Below are positions 1-9,311 of a stretch of DNA of 47,910 nucleotides, piece by piece. Under the pieces are notes generated by a model, which was not told where the DNA came from, made no database searches, and was given only the letters and a program-made list of their open reading frames with translations. Position 1 is the first letter of the stretch. Each line of letters opens with the position of its first letter. The DNA comes from a bacterium. Lineage in GTDB: Bacteria; Bacteroidota; Ignavibacteria; UBA10030. Made by a program: the position numbers and the translations under genes. The DNA is taken from NCBI GenBank assembly GCA_007280275.1, contig QYQB01000043.1, positions 1 to 47,910 on the forward strand, in the 5' to 3' direction.

Positions 1-240
1 CAAGTGATACAGATCGTTAGGCGGGAGCTCTTTTCTGAGTTCTCTCTGTCTGTGCAACTAGTTGGATCCACAACTACGCACGATGACTGGTGGCGGCCGA
101 GCCACCAATCGACACCAGAGGCGTGTGCGAGAAGGTGTACCCCGCGGGTGAAGTGTGTTTCACCTACGCCTACGTCGCCGGCGCAATTCACTCGTCACTC
201 TATCTGGATAAATCACAACTATGCTTACTAATCCGATTCG
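1..240. other. Upstream region of the FN3 protein gene
   Basis: No convincing gene is seen here. Short open frames exist on both strands, but none has a ribosome-binding site or recognisable protein content. The downstream ATG at 241 has no clear Shine-Dalgarno sequence, which is common in the Bacteroidota lineage. The promoter for the surface-protein gene presumably lies in this stretch, but I cannot pick it out. Confidence 0.4.
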
Positions 241-3200
241 ATGAAGTTCGCTGCAAAAATATTGGCGGTGCAGATCATTTTTGTCGCTGCGGCGTTCGCG
301 CAATCCGCCCCGACGGGTCTTCAATCTACATCCATTACCTATAATAGTGCGACCCTGAGTTGGAATAGTGTGACCGGTGCCAGCTACTATCAAGTTCAAG
401 TCGATCACGATGGATCCTTTTCCACCCCGGATTGGACTAGCGGCAATGTCTCAGCGCTCTCCACCTCCACGACCTCATTGTCTGGAGGGACTAAATACTA
501 CTGGAGAGTTAGGGCAGGTAGTGCTGGCCAATGGTCTTCAGGCGCAGCGAATTTTACGACGATTCCGACTGCACCCACACTCTCGTCGCCTTCGAATAGT
601 GCCACAAGCGTTGCAGTCAGTCCAACACTTGACTGGAATACATCGACCGGCGCCGCAACGTATCGTATGCAGCTGTCAACAGTATCGACCTTCTCATCGA
701 CAGTTGTGGATGATGCAACACTTACGAGCTCTTCTCGCCCAGTCGGACCATTGTCCAACAATGCGACATTCTATTGGCGAGTGAGTGCAACGAATGCGAC
801 AGGAACGAGTTCTTATTCTTCCACGTGGTCGTTTTCAACGGCTCCTGCTGCCCCGACGGGCTTGGTCGTCTCTTCGGTAACCACTTCAAGCGCATCAATA
901 AGTTGGAGCAGCGTCGTCGGTGCAACCTCATACACAATCCAACTTGACACCGACTCTGACTTCAGGTCTCCGCTTCCAGATATTATCCAATCAGGAACAT
1001 CGGTTACGAAGACTTCGCTGTCAGATGGCACGAGATATTATTGGAGGGTAAAGGCTTCGAGCGCCAACGGATCGAGTGGGTGGGTGCAAGGGACATCATT
1101 TGTGACCTTGGTCCCGGCGCCGACCGGCAAGCCGAACGACCTATGGCACTGGCATTTTGGCTCATATGTACTGGGCTGGAGCAGAGTCGATGGTGCAGAC
1201 TCATACTATGTCGAACTCTATACAGACCCGAGTTTCAGCTCTGCATCGCTTGTTGGTGGTGATACCACATCGCGCCATGAAGGGTATACTGTTATAAGAA
1301 ATCTTTCGCCGGGAGTGACGTACTATTGGAGAGTAAGGGGTGTGAACGGTGGTGGCTCTGGACCATGGTCTACTGAAAATGACAGCTTCACGCTTGAGCC
1401 GAACCCGCCAATTCTTCTTTCGCCCTCAAATGGTGCGACAGGCATCTCAACAAGTCCGACCCTGTCGTGGAACGCCTCATCTGGTGCTACGAGCTACACC
1501 CTTCAATACTCCATTTCGTCTGATTTTCCTTCGAATCCACAGAGCGCTACGACAACTGTGAACAGCATTTCGGGGATTTCTCAGAATGTTTCTGGACTAT
1601 CCAACAGCACGAGATACTACTGGCACGTCAAGGCGACGAATTCCGGCGGAACAAGCAATTACTCAAACGCATTTTCCTTCACGACTTCCGGTGCGGTAAA
1701 TCCCCCGTTGGCACCAACGCTTAGTGCGCCATCAAATGGAGTAACCGGCGTCACGGTAACCCAGACCCTCAGTTGGAGCGCATCTTCGACCGCATCCTCC
1801 TATCGCCTGCAGGTCTCGACTTCGTCTGCGATGTCATCACCGGTCGTCGATGATTCGACGCTGACGGGGACCTCGCGGTCTGTTGGACCACTGAGCAACA
1901 ATACTCAATACTATTGGAGAGTAAACGCGAAGAACTCGGGTGGCACAAGCGCATACTCTTCGGTATTCTCTTTCACCACGATAGTGGCTGTTCCTGCAGC
2001 GCCATCGCCTGCCACGCCAGCGAACGGCGCGACCGCCGTTTCAATAAGTCCAACTATCAGTTGGAGCGCTCCGGTTGGTGCAACCAGCTACAGGTTGCAG
2101 GTATCGACTTCTTCGACTTTTTCGACATTTGTTTTTGACCAGAGTACTCTCACTTCTCCGTCATACACTCTCGTTGGTTTGTCAAACAGCATTCAATACT
2201 ACTGGCGCGTGAGTGCATCAAACGCTGGGGGAGCAGGTCCGTTTTCGAGCACATATTCATTCACAACCACTCTGGCTCTGCCCGGCGCGCCGAGTGGCCT
2301 GGTTGCAACTCCGACGTCGAACGGGGCGGTCTTGACCTGGATCGCTGCAAGTGGCGCAAGTTGGTATCTCGTCGAAGTCAATGATCCGAACTTCAGCCTC
2401 ATCTGGAGAGATAGCACTTCGTCACTCAGTTCGAGTGCTCGAAATCTTTCGCCTGCAACAACCTACACGTGGAGAGTGTGGGGTGGAAATGCTGCAGGTC
2501 CAGGAACTTCGGTCGGTGGTTCGTTCAGAACACCGATCGCAGTCCCATCGGCGCCCGGAGATCTGATCGAGACGCCGAACGCGACAGGCGCATCCCTGAG
2601 CTGGGCTCTCGTGAGTGGAGCAACATCCTACGTTGTTGAAGTATACACGGACAATAATCTTACCACCCGAGTCTGGAAGGACAGCTTGACTGCTCCCCCT
2701 GCAACAGTCACAAACCTCTTGAGCAGCAGGAGCTACACGTGGAGGGTTCAGGCAATCAACTCCGGCGGACGGGGTGGATGGACGATGTCCACCTTCACAA
2801 CATCTTCATCTTTGCCAAATCCACCATCCGCACCGACGCTTGCAACGCCGGTAAACGGTGGATCCGATGTCCCAATATCCACGACACTTTCCTGGAGCGC
2901 TTCCTCCGGTGCCACTATATACCGCTTGCAGCTTTCAACATCATCGACGTTCTCGACAACCGTCGTCGATGATTCGTCTCTGAGCGGGATTTCGCGTCTA
3001 GTCGGACCGCTCAGCAACAATACTCAGTATTACTGGAGGGTGTGCGCCTCAAATGCAGGAGGGACGAGCCAGTATTCGCCGACTTGGAGCTTCACGACAA
3101 TCGTAGTCGCTCCGCCCATTCCGACTCTCTCCTCTCCTGCAAATAACGCGGGTGACCAACCTGTCACCCTTACGTTGAATTGGAATGCATCCCAGGGCGC

Positions 3201-6200
3201 CACCAAATACCGTGTGCAGTTATCGACCTCGACAAATTTTGCCACATCACTGGTGGACGACTCCACGGTGACAGGGACTTCGCTCCAGGCGGGTCCGTTG
3301 TCCAACAACACGCAGTATTTCTGGAGAGTGAAGGCTTCCAATGTCGGGGGCTCGAGTGGTTATTCCTCGGTTTTCGCGTTCAAGACGATTGTCTCACCGC
3401 CTGCGGCACCAGTTCTCGTAACGCCTCAAAACAACGCCGGATCTGTTTCCACGAGTCCGACGTTCACCTGGATTGCTCCGGACAGCGCACTGAGTTACAC
3501 GATTCAGGTCTCCACAGTCTCCGATTTCTCAACGTTTATCATAACACAGAGCGGAATCACGGGAGGCTCGTACAGAGCTGCAGCTCTCTCCAATAGCACG
3601 CAGTACTACTGGAGGGTCCGGGCGACTAACGTTGGAGGCACAGGTCTGCATTCTTCCGCGTTTACGTTTACCACAATCGTCGCACTCCCGGGTGCGCCCA
3701 CACTAACATACCCGGCAAACAACACGAGTGGCGTGGAAACGACGCCGACACTCGAATGGGCAGCGTCGGCGGGAGCGACAAGATACCGCCTTCAGCTTTC
3801 AACGTCGTCGACTTTCAACTCGACAATCCTTGATGATTCGACGCTCGTTACGCCATCGCGTCAGGTCGGACCGTTGTCGAATAGCACGACTTACTACTGG
3901 CGGGTGAGTGCAACAAATGCTGGTGGGACGACCGCATACTCTTCTGCTTTCTCATTCACAACGATCGTAGCCGCTCCATCGACGCCCACGCTTTCCTCGC
4001 CAGCAAATGGTTCCACGAATGTGCCGATCAATCCGACGTTGAGTTGGAATACAGCGACAGGTGCAACGACGTACAGATTACAGGTGTCGTCATCGCAGAG
4101 CTTCGCCACTTCAATTGTGGATGAGGCGGCGCTGTCGACGACCTCACGAGAAGTGGGACCGTTGTCGAACAACACGACTTACTACTGGCGGGTGAGTGCA
4201 ACAAATGCTGGTGGGACGACCGCATACTCTTCTGTTTTCTCATTCACAACGATCGTAGCCGCTCCATCGGCGTCCACGCTTTCGTCGCCAGCGAATGGTT
4301 CCACGAATGTGCCGATCGATCCGACGTTAAGTTGGAATGCAGCGACAGGTGCAACTACGTACAGAATACAGGTGTCGGCATCGCAGAGCTTTGCCACCTC
4401 AATTGTGGATGAGGCGGCGCTGACAACGACCTCACGACAGGTCGGACCGTTGTCGAAGAGCACGACCTACTACTGGCGGGTGAGTGCCACGAATGCAGGA
4501 GGGACGAGCCCATTTTCTTCTGTTTGGAGTTTTACGACCATCGGTGATCTTCCAGGCCAGCCGACAAACCTTGGTGCGTCGCCATCGACGGCCGAAGCTT
4601 CGTTGAGTTGGAGAAGTGTCGATGGAGCGTCATCCTACATCGTAGAAGTTTACGCGGACGCTAACTTCACTTCCCTGAAATGGAGTGGTGCGCCGTCGTC
4701 CCCCTCCGTTGTTGCTTCCAACCTCCTGAACGGGACGGCCTACTACTGGAGGGTGCGAGCTGTGAATGAAGTTGGATCGGGTCCTTGGGCAGCATCGAGT
4801 TTCACGACGTCGGTCGCGCCGCCGACTGCTCCTGGCGGCTTGAGTGCTTCGCCAACAACGAACGGTGCAGTACTGAGTTGGGGGAACGTGAGCGAAGCGA
4901 CTTCGTACGTGGTTGAGGTACATGCTGACCCGAGCTTCAATTCACTCAAATGGAGTGGCACGCCGATATCGCCCACAGCAAATGTCAGTGGCTTGTCGGA
5001 AGGGACAACCTACTACTGGAGAGTCAAAGGAGTCAATGTTGGCGGATCAAGCGGTTGGGCGACGTCGAGCTTCACCACGACTACCCAACCGGCAGGAGCA
5101 CCGACGAATCTCAGAGCCACGCCGACAGAGACGGGTGCAGCGTTGAGCTGGGGGAGCGTGAGCGGTGCAATTTCCTATGTCGTCGAAGTTCATGGCGATG
5201 CAAACTTCAGTAATCCAAAGTGGAGCGGCACTCCCACTGCAACATTAGCGACCGCCGCTAACCTCTTGAGCGGAGTGACTTACTACTGGCGCGCGCGAAC
5301 TGTGAGCTCTGGGGGCTCCAGCGGATGGTCAACGTCGAGCTTTACGACACTCACTCCCCCGCCGGGATCGCCGACGAACCTGACCGCATCTCCGGCAACC
5401 TCCAGCGCTACGATGCGTTGGGCGAGCGTGGGTGGGGCGACGTCCTACGTTGTTGAGGTCCACGCCGATGTGAACTTCACCTCGCTCAGATGGAGTGACA
5501 GCCCGGTCGGTACGTCTGCACTCTCTGTAACCCTTACCAGTGGAACAACATACTACTGGCGGGTCAGGGCCGTCAATTCCTCTGGTTCAAGCGGTTGGGC
5601 AACATCAACGTTTACCACGTCGCTTCCAATCCCTCAGGCGCCTACGCTCTCCTCGCCGCCCGATGCAGCAATCAACGCCCCGCGCACGGTCTCCCTGAGT
5701 TGGAACGCCGCTGCGACTGCCACATCCTATCGTATCCAGATCGCGACGTCGGCATCATTCGCAACGAACGTCCTCGATACCGCCAATATCACTGGTCTTG
5801 GGATTGCGGTTACATTGAACGTCAATACGACGTATTACTGGAGAGTGAGCGCGGTCAACGCGAGTGGTGAGGGCGCCTTCTCAGCGACGCGCAGCTTCAC
5901 TGTCGTACGGACGACCGCGGTCGAAGGCACGGGCAACAGTATCCCATCAGAGTTCTCGCTGGGCCAAAATTATCCCAATCCATTCAATCCGGCAACGAAG
6001 ATCGAGTTTTCGCTGCCTGTCTCATCACACGTCCGAATTACCATCTACAATGCTCTGGGCAATCTTGTCGAGATCCTCGCTGATCAGTACTATGCCCCCG
6101 GCCGGTACGTGACGACCTTCGAAGCAGCAGGCTTCCCAAGCGGCGTGTATTTCTCTCGCCTCCAGACCCCCGGTTTCGCCGCGACGAAACGCCTGATGCT

Positions 6201-6210
6201 CGTGAAGTAG
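241..6210 (+). CDS. Giant FN3-repeat surface protein with T9SS C-terminal sorting domain
   Basis: This 1989-residue exported protein begins with a signal peptide of about 21 residues (MKFAAKILA..., cleavage after AFAQ). It is then built almost entirely of about 20 fibronectin-III-like beta-sandwich units of 80-100 residues, each ending in a YYWRV-type strand that I counted 20 times. The last 80 residues or so are a type A T9SS sorting domain: the FSLGQNYPNPFNPATKI signature, then VRITIYN, GVYFSRL and a terminal KRLMLVK. By family knowledge such proteins cross the outer membrane by T9SS and are anchored or released at the surface. It has no enzyme domain and no heme motif, so adhesion, matrix or cell-contact roles are the obvious guesses. 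Units around 3890-4750 are near-identical 288-bp tandem copies, so length variation between strains is likely. No Shine-Dalgarno sequence precedes the ATG, which was chosen because the signal peptide starts there. Confidence 0.9.
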   Translation: MKFAAKILAVQIIFVAAAFAQSAPTGLQSTSITYNSATLSWNSVTGASYYQVQVDHDGSFSTPDWTSGNVSALSTSTTSLSGGTKYYWRVRAGSAGQWSSGAANFTTIPTAPTLSSPSNSATSVAVSPTLDWNTSTGAATYRMQLSTVSTFSSTVVDDATLTSSSRPVGPLSNNATFYWRVSATNATGTSSYSSTWSFSTAPAAPTGLVVSSVTTSSASISWSSVVGATSYTIQLDTDSDFRSPLPDIIQSGTSVTKTSLSDGTRYYWRVKASSANGSSGWVQGTSFVTLVPAPTGKPNDLWHWHFGSYVLGWSRVDGADSYYVELYTDPSFSSASLVGGDTTSRHEGYTVIRNLSPGVTYYWRVRGVNGGGSGPWSTENDSFTLEPNPPILLSPSNGATGISTSPTLSWNASSGATSYTLQYSISSDFPSNPQSATTTVNSISGISQNVSGLSNSTRYYWHVKATNSGGTSNYSNAFSFTTSGAVNPPLAPTLSAPSNGVTGVTVTQTLSWSASSTASSYRLQVSTSSAMSSPVVDDSTLTGTSRSVGPLSNNTQYYWRVNAKNSGGTSAYSSVFSFTTIVAVPAAPSPATPANGATAVSISPTISWSAPVGATSYRLQVSTSSTFSTFVFDQSTLTSPSYTLVGLSNSIQYYWRVSASNAGGAGPFSSTYSFTTTLALPGAPSGLVATPTSNGAVLTWIAASGASWYLVEVNDPNFSLIWRDSTSSLSSSARNLSPATTYTWRVWGGNAAGPGTSVGGSFRTPIAVPSAPGDLIETPNATGASLSWALVSGATSYVVEVYTDNNLTTRVWKDSLTAPPATVTNLLSSRSYTWRVQAINSGGRGGWTMSTFTTSSSLPNPPSAPTLATPVNGGSDVPISTTLSWSASSGATIYRLQLSTSSTFSTTVVDDSSLSGISRLVGPLSNNTQYYWRVCASNAGGTSQYSPTWSFTTIVVAPPIPTLSSPANNAGDQPVTLTLNWNASQGATKYRVQLSTSTNFATSLVDDSTVTGTSLQAGPLSNNTQYFWRVKASNVGGSSGYSSVFAFKTIVSPPAAPVLVTPQNNAGSVSTSPTFTWIAPDSALSYTIQVSTVSDFSTFIITQSGITGGSYRAAALSNSTQYYWRVRATNVGGTGLHSSAFTFTTIVALPGAPTLTYPANNTSGVETTPTLEWAASAGATRYRLQLSTSSTFNSTILDDSTLVTPSRQVGPLSNSTTYYWRVSATNAGGTTAYSSAFSFTTIVAAPSTPTLSSPANGSTNVPINPTLSWNTATGATTYRLQVSSSQSFATSIVDEAALSTTSREVGPLSNNTTYYWRVSATNAGGTTAYSSVFSFTTIVAAPSASTLSSPANGSTNVPIDPTLSWNAATGATTYRIQVSASQSFATSIVDEAALTTTSRQVGPLSKSTTYYWRVSATNAGGTSPFSSVWSFTTIGDLPGQPTNLGASPSTAEASLSWRSVDGASSYIVEVYADANFTSLKWSGAPSSPSVVASNLLNGTAYYWRVRAVNEVGSGPWAASSFTTSVAPPTAPGGLSASPTTNGAVLSWGNVSEATSYVVEVHADPSFNSLKWSGTPISPTANVSGLSEGTTYYWRVKGVNVGGSSGWATSSFTTTTQPAGAPTNLRATPTETGAALSWGSVSGAISYVVEVHGDANFSNPKWSGTPTATLATAANLLSGVTYYWRARTVSSGGSSGWSTSSFTTLTPPPGSPTNLTASPATSSATMRWASVGGATSYVVEVHADVNFTSLRWSDSPVGTSALSVTLTSGTTYYWRVRAVNSSGSSGWATSTFTTSLPIPQAPTLSSPPDAAINAPRTVSLSWNAAATATSYRIQIATSASFATNVLDTANITGLGIAVTLNVNTTYYWRVSAVNASGEGAFSATRSFTVVRTTAVEGTGNSIPSEFSLGQNYPNPFNPATKIEFSLPVSSHVRITIYNALGNLVEILADQYYAPGRYVTTFEAAGFPSGVYFSRLQTPGFAATKRLMLVK
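3891..4754 (+). repeat. Three tandem 288-bp FN3-unit repeats
   Basis: The TTACTACTGG or CTACTACTGG string that encodes the YYW strand recurs at 3891, 4179 and 4467, exactly 288 bp (96 codons) apart. The first two units differ at only scattered positions over almost their full length, and the third is more diverged. The other FN3 units of the gene are much less alike, so this block is a recent in-frame expansion. Confidence 0.8.
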
Positions 6211-6212
6211 CA

Positions 6213-6367
6213 ATCAGCATTCAGCTATCAGCGATCAGCCATTCATTCTGACTCCTTCCAACATTCCATTATTCCGTTATTCCATTACTCCACCACTCCA
6301 TTTCTCCATCCGCTCATCTACGTATTCCCCATTTCTTATCAATCCGAAATCCCCAATCCGAAATTCC
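6213..6367. repeat. Cluster of short tandem repeat tracts (period 7, 8 and 14)
   Basis: Three unrelated short-period tracts follow directly after the FN3 gene. At 6213-6240 there are four contiguous heptamers of the form WTCAGCN. At 6261-6307 there are about six octamers ending in TTCC or CTCC. At 6340-6367 there are two 14-mers beginning CAATCCGAAAT. They resemble the short tandemly repeated repetitive (STRR) sequences described in cyanobacteria and seen in many environmental genomes. Their role is unknown. The rest of 6211-6529 shows no gene. Confidence 0.7.
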
Positions 6368-6529
6368 ACTCTGCCCCAACCTGAGGCCGCTTCGTCCCAC
6401 TCCCTTGAGATTTCGTGCGTCGTTCCAATGGTCATTCCATGATTCTGGAACCCTGGCCTGGTGATGTCGTCTAAGGGGAAAAGAGTTGTGAGTCCAAACA
6501 TTCCAACCATAACAGAAGGAGCGACTACT

Positions 6530-7549
6530 GTGAAAAGGAAAATAATTCTTGCCATCCTCGCCTTGACTGTGCTGTGTGTGGCCGCTGCTGTTGCTGGTGA
6601 CCTGAACGCGTTGCAGGAAAAGGAGAAGGCCGGCGCAACGAAGAAAGGATGGCTGGGAGTTGCCATTCAGGATATCACATCGCAGATGGAAAAAGCGATG
6701 GATCTCAATTCGAAAGAGGGCGCGCTCGTGAGCAGCGTGGAACAGAAGAGTCCGGCGCAATCTGCAGGGATCAAGGACGGTGACATCATCGTTCAGTTCG
6801 GAGCGAAGAATATCGGGGACTCGAATGATCTGCAGAAAGCTGTTGCCGATACGAAACCCGAGAGCAAGGTAACGGTGGTTGTGATGCGGAAGGGGGAAAA
6901 GAAAACGCTTGATGTCGTCGTAGGGAAACAGCCTTCAAAATCCAAAATTATAGCTGTGAATCCTCGTGGGACTGGAAATTTTAACGTCTTCCTTGGAGCA
7001 CAGAACTACCAGGGGATGAGCCTTCGTGAGCTGAATGAGCAGCTCGGCCAATACTTTGGGGCGACCGATGGAGCGGGCGTCCTGGTGTGGGAAGTTGAGA
7101 AGGGGAGTGCGGCTGAGAAGGCTGGGGTCAAAGCCGGTGACGTGATCTCGGTGGTCGGGAAGAAAAAGATACGCACCTTGCGTGACGTTTCCAGGGCACT
7201 TGGCATCTACGACGAGGGAGAGAAAGCCGAGATTGAGGGCGTGAGAAAGGGAACCCGTCAAACGCTGTCACTCGAGGTCGAAGAAGCCACCGACGAATCA
7301 GGGCTCCAATACCATTTCGAAACGCCCTCATTCCCCAGGCACCGCGGGGGAGTCTTCTTCAATGAGGCTCCGTTTGAGATCCAGGTTCCGGAGATAGACC
7401 TCGAGAGCCTTCGCCCCCATATGGACCAGCTGAAGATCGAATTGGAACAGATGAAGGGCCGATTGCATGACGAGTCAATCCAGCTCCGGGAGAAGATCGA
7501 GAAAGATGTGAAGCCGCATGTGAGGGTGCGGGTACTCCACGGCATTTGA
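6530..7549 (+). CDS. Exported protein with two PDZ domains
   Basis: This is a 339-residue protein if it starts at the GTG at 6530. That start is preferred because AGAAGGAG lies 8 bases upstream and because the N-terminus then becomes a clean signal peptide (KRKIILAILALTVLCVAAAVAG). An in-frame ATG at 6461 has no ribosome-binding site. Two PDZ domains follow. The first is at about residues 38-130 (GWLGVAIQDI, then SPAQSAGIKDGDIIVQFG). The second is at about 150-245 (YQGMSLRELN, then SAAEKAGVKAGDVISVVG). These are the paired peptide-binding modules seen in HtrA/DegP proteases, but there is no trypsin-like protease domain with a His-Asp-Ser triad. The C-terminal 90 residues or so are charged and probably helical. 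It is likely a periplasmic scaffold or chaperone-like binding protein; its substrate is unknown. A strong terminator follows. Confidence 0.85.
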   Translation: MKRKIILAILALTVLCVAAAVAGDLNALQEKEKAGATKKGWLGVAIQDITSQMEKAMDLNSKEGALVSSVEQKSPAQSAGIKDGDIIVQFGAKNIGDSNDLQKAVADTKPESKVTVVVMRKGEKKTLDVVVGKQPSKSKIIAVNPRGTGNFNVFLGAQNYQGMSLRELNEQLGQYFGATDGAGVLVWEVEKGSAAEKAGVKAGDVISVVGKKKIRTLRDVSRALGIYDEGEKAEIEGVRKGTRQTLSLEVEEATDESGLQYHFETPSFPRHRGGVFFNEAPFEIQVPEIDLESLRPHMDQLKIELEQMKGRLHDESIQLREKIEKDVKPHVRVRVLHGI

Positions 7550-7612
7550 GTTTGTCGCAGACGAGGAGGTTCCCTTCATCTGCCTTACCACCGAGTGATT
7601 CTTGTTCAACTG

Positions 7613-7643
7613 AAAGCCACGGATCTTCTGCGTGGCTTTTTTT
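7613..7643 (+). terminator. Rho-independent terminator after the PDZ gene
   Basis: A perfect 9-bp stem, AAAGCCACG (7613-7621) pairing with CGTGGCTTT (7631-7639), encloses a 9-base loop and runs into a T-tract. It ends the PDZ gene transcript about 65 bp after the stop codon. Confidence 0.9.
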
Positions 7644-7800
7644 ATTGTGTCGTTGAGGAAGCGACTCCACAGCATCCAATATTCGTAAATCGATAATCTC
7701 CGTTCCGATATTCACGGGGATATCCATTTTGGAACAATGGACGGGAGCAACTGAGCACATCCCTCCGTCGTGTCGGATACAATTCGTCAACGGTAAATTC

Positions 7801-7835
7801 ACAATTGACAATTCTCCGTTGACAATTGACAATTA
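7801..7835. repeat. Heptamer tandem repeat, consensus ACAATTG
   Basis: Five contiguous 7-bp units occur: ACAATTG, ACAATTC, TCCGTTG, ACAATTG, ACAATTA. This is another STRR-type tract, on the other side of the PDZ gene from the cluster at 6213-6367. The rest of the 7550-7893 gap holds a terminator and nothing else I recognise. Confidence 0.7.
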
Positions 7836-7893
7836 TCTCTTCCCTTGCCAATGAAGCGAAGTTGGCGTACCTTTGTGCCCCAAAGGTACCCAA

Positions 7894-9303
7894 GTGGCGA
7901 TACATTACTCCAAATATGGCCGGGTTTTTGACCTCTTGCCTGAAATGATCCTGATTGTGGACGCCGATCAGGTGATCGTCGACCATAATACTGCTGCCGC
8001 AGAGGGAACAGGATTTGCCTCATCGGATCTCTTGCACAGTTCGCTGGATCTCATACTTCCCGCCGAGCAACGAAGAGTCCTGATGAGCATTCTGAAGACG
8101 AACTTCAGTGATCAGTCTCTCGAGACGAAGTTTATCCGGTTCGATAAGTCCATTCTGGATGTCCAGATCGATTTGAGGAAACTGTACTCTGCCGAACGCT
8201 TTTACTTCGTGCTCATCGCCAAGGATATCACGGAGCAGAAGAAGCGGGAGCTCGACCACCTCAGGTTTTCGAACGTTATTCAGCATACCGTCAATCCCAT
8301 TCAGATCACCGATGCCAGCGGGAAAATGGTATACGTCAATCCCGCATTCGAGACAGCAAGCGGCTACACGAAAGAAGAGCTCTTGGGAAGGAATCCCAGG
8401 ATCCTGAACAGCGGCAGGCATTCGAGGGATTTCTGGAAGTCAGTCTGGGAGTATATCTCGCAGCGGAAGGTGTGGGTTGGCGAAATTGAGAATCGGCGAA
8501 AGGATGGAAGTCCTTTCCACACGGAACTTGTCATATCACCGATCGTGGATGGAAGCGACCACATCGTGGGTTTCATGGGGGCTCACCGGGACATCACCGA
8601 GCAGCGGATTCTCGAGCAGCAACTCGTCCGTTCTCAAAAAATGGAAAGCATAGGAACGCTGGCCGCCGGCATCGCCCACGAGGTGGGAAATCCACTGACC
8701 TCGATCTCATCGCTCGTCCAGGTCATCCAGCGCACGACGGCCGATGAGTTCGCAAAGGACAAGCTGGGCCTCATCAAGGACCAGATCAACCGAATCGCGC
8801 GGATCATCCGTGACCTGGTCGATTTCTCCCGTCCATCTGCGTACGTCATAAAGCCAACGGATGTAAACAAGGTTGTGCGTGAGGCGTTGAACATCGTTCA
8901 GTACGGCAAGAAGGTGAAAGACATCGCCTTTACCCTCGAGCTCGCGGACGACCTGCCCAGCCTCTCGGTCGTTCCGGACCAGCTCGCCCAGGTCTTCATC
9001 AACATCCTGATGAACGCTGTTGATTCCCTCGAAGGAAAACCCGGCTCGATCTGGATCCAGTCCCGGTCGAACGCAGAGCATGTCGAAGTGGTGGTTAAGG
9101 ACACGGGGAAGGGCATTGATCCGGGGGATCGCGAGAAAATCTTCGAGCCGTTCTTCACGACGAAAACTGTTGGACAGGGAACGGGGCTCGGGCTGTGGGT
9201 CAGCTATGGAATCGTAGAGAGCTTCGGCGGCGACATCGAATTGGAAAGTGATTTGGGGAGAGGGAGCACATTCAAGATCAAGCTACCGTTAAAAGGAGAG
9301 TGA
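7894..9303 (+). CDS. Soluble PAS-PAS sensor histidine kinase (NtrB-like)
   Basis: This is a 469-residue cytoplasmic kinase with no membrane segment or signal peptide. Two PAS folds (about residues 5-115 and 125-240) end in the KDITEQ and RDITEQ connectors. The dimerisation/phosphoacceptor helix has the H-box GIAHEVGNPLTS, with the phosphorylated His near residue 260. The ATPase domain shows the N-box NILMNAVDSL, then DTGKGID and GQGTGLGL. It overlaps the regulator region downstream and should phosphorylate it. PAS domains commonly bind heme, flavin or small ligands, so redox or energy sensing fits the setting, but the signal is not shown by the sequence. I chose the GTG at 7894, which has AAAGG six bases upstream; a TTG at 7873 is an alternative. 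Confidence 0.9.
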   Translation: MAIHYSKYGRVFDLLPEMILIVDADQVIVDHNTAAAEGTGFASSDLLHSSLDLILPAEQRRVLMSILKTNFSDQSLETKFIRFDKSILDVQIDLRKLYSAERFYFVLIAKDITEQKKRELDHLRFSNVIQHTVNPIQITDASGKMVYVNPAFETASGYTKEELLGRNPRILNSGRHSRDFWKSVWEYISQRKVWVGEIENRRKDGSPFHTELVISPIVDGSDHIVGFMGAHRDITEQRILEQQLVRSQKMESIGTLAAGIAHEVGNPLTSISSLVQVIQRTTADEFAKDKLGLIKDQINRIARIIRDLVDFSRPSAYVIKPTDVNKVVREALNIVQYGKKVKDIAFTLELADDLPSLSVVPDQLAQVFINILMNAVDSLEGKPGSIWIQSRSNAEHVEVVVKDTGKGIDPGDREKIFEPFFTTKTVGQGTGLGLWVSYGIVESFGGDIELESDLGRGSTFKIKLPLKGE

Positions 9304-9311
9304 GAGAGTCG

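Noticed and set aside
4-408. Small open frames on both strands before and over the start of the FN3 gene
   Set aside because: No ribosome-binding site, Arg/Ser-rich shadow-like composition, and mutual overlap.
3891-4754. CRISPR array
   Set aside because: The regular 288-bp repeats are coding FN3 units; no short direct repeats with unique spacers are found anywhere in the window.
6530-7549. DegP/HtrA protease
   Set aside because: Only the PDZ pair is present; no trypsin-like domain or catalytic triad.
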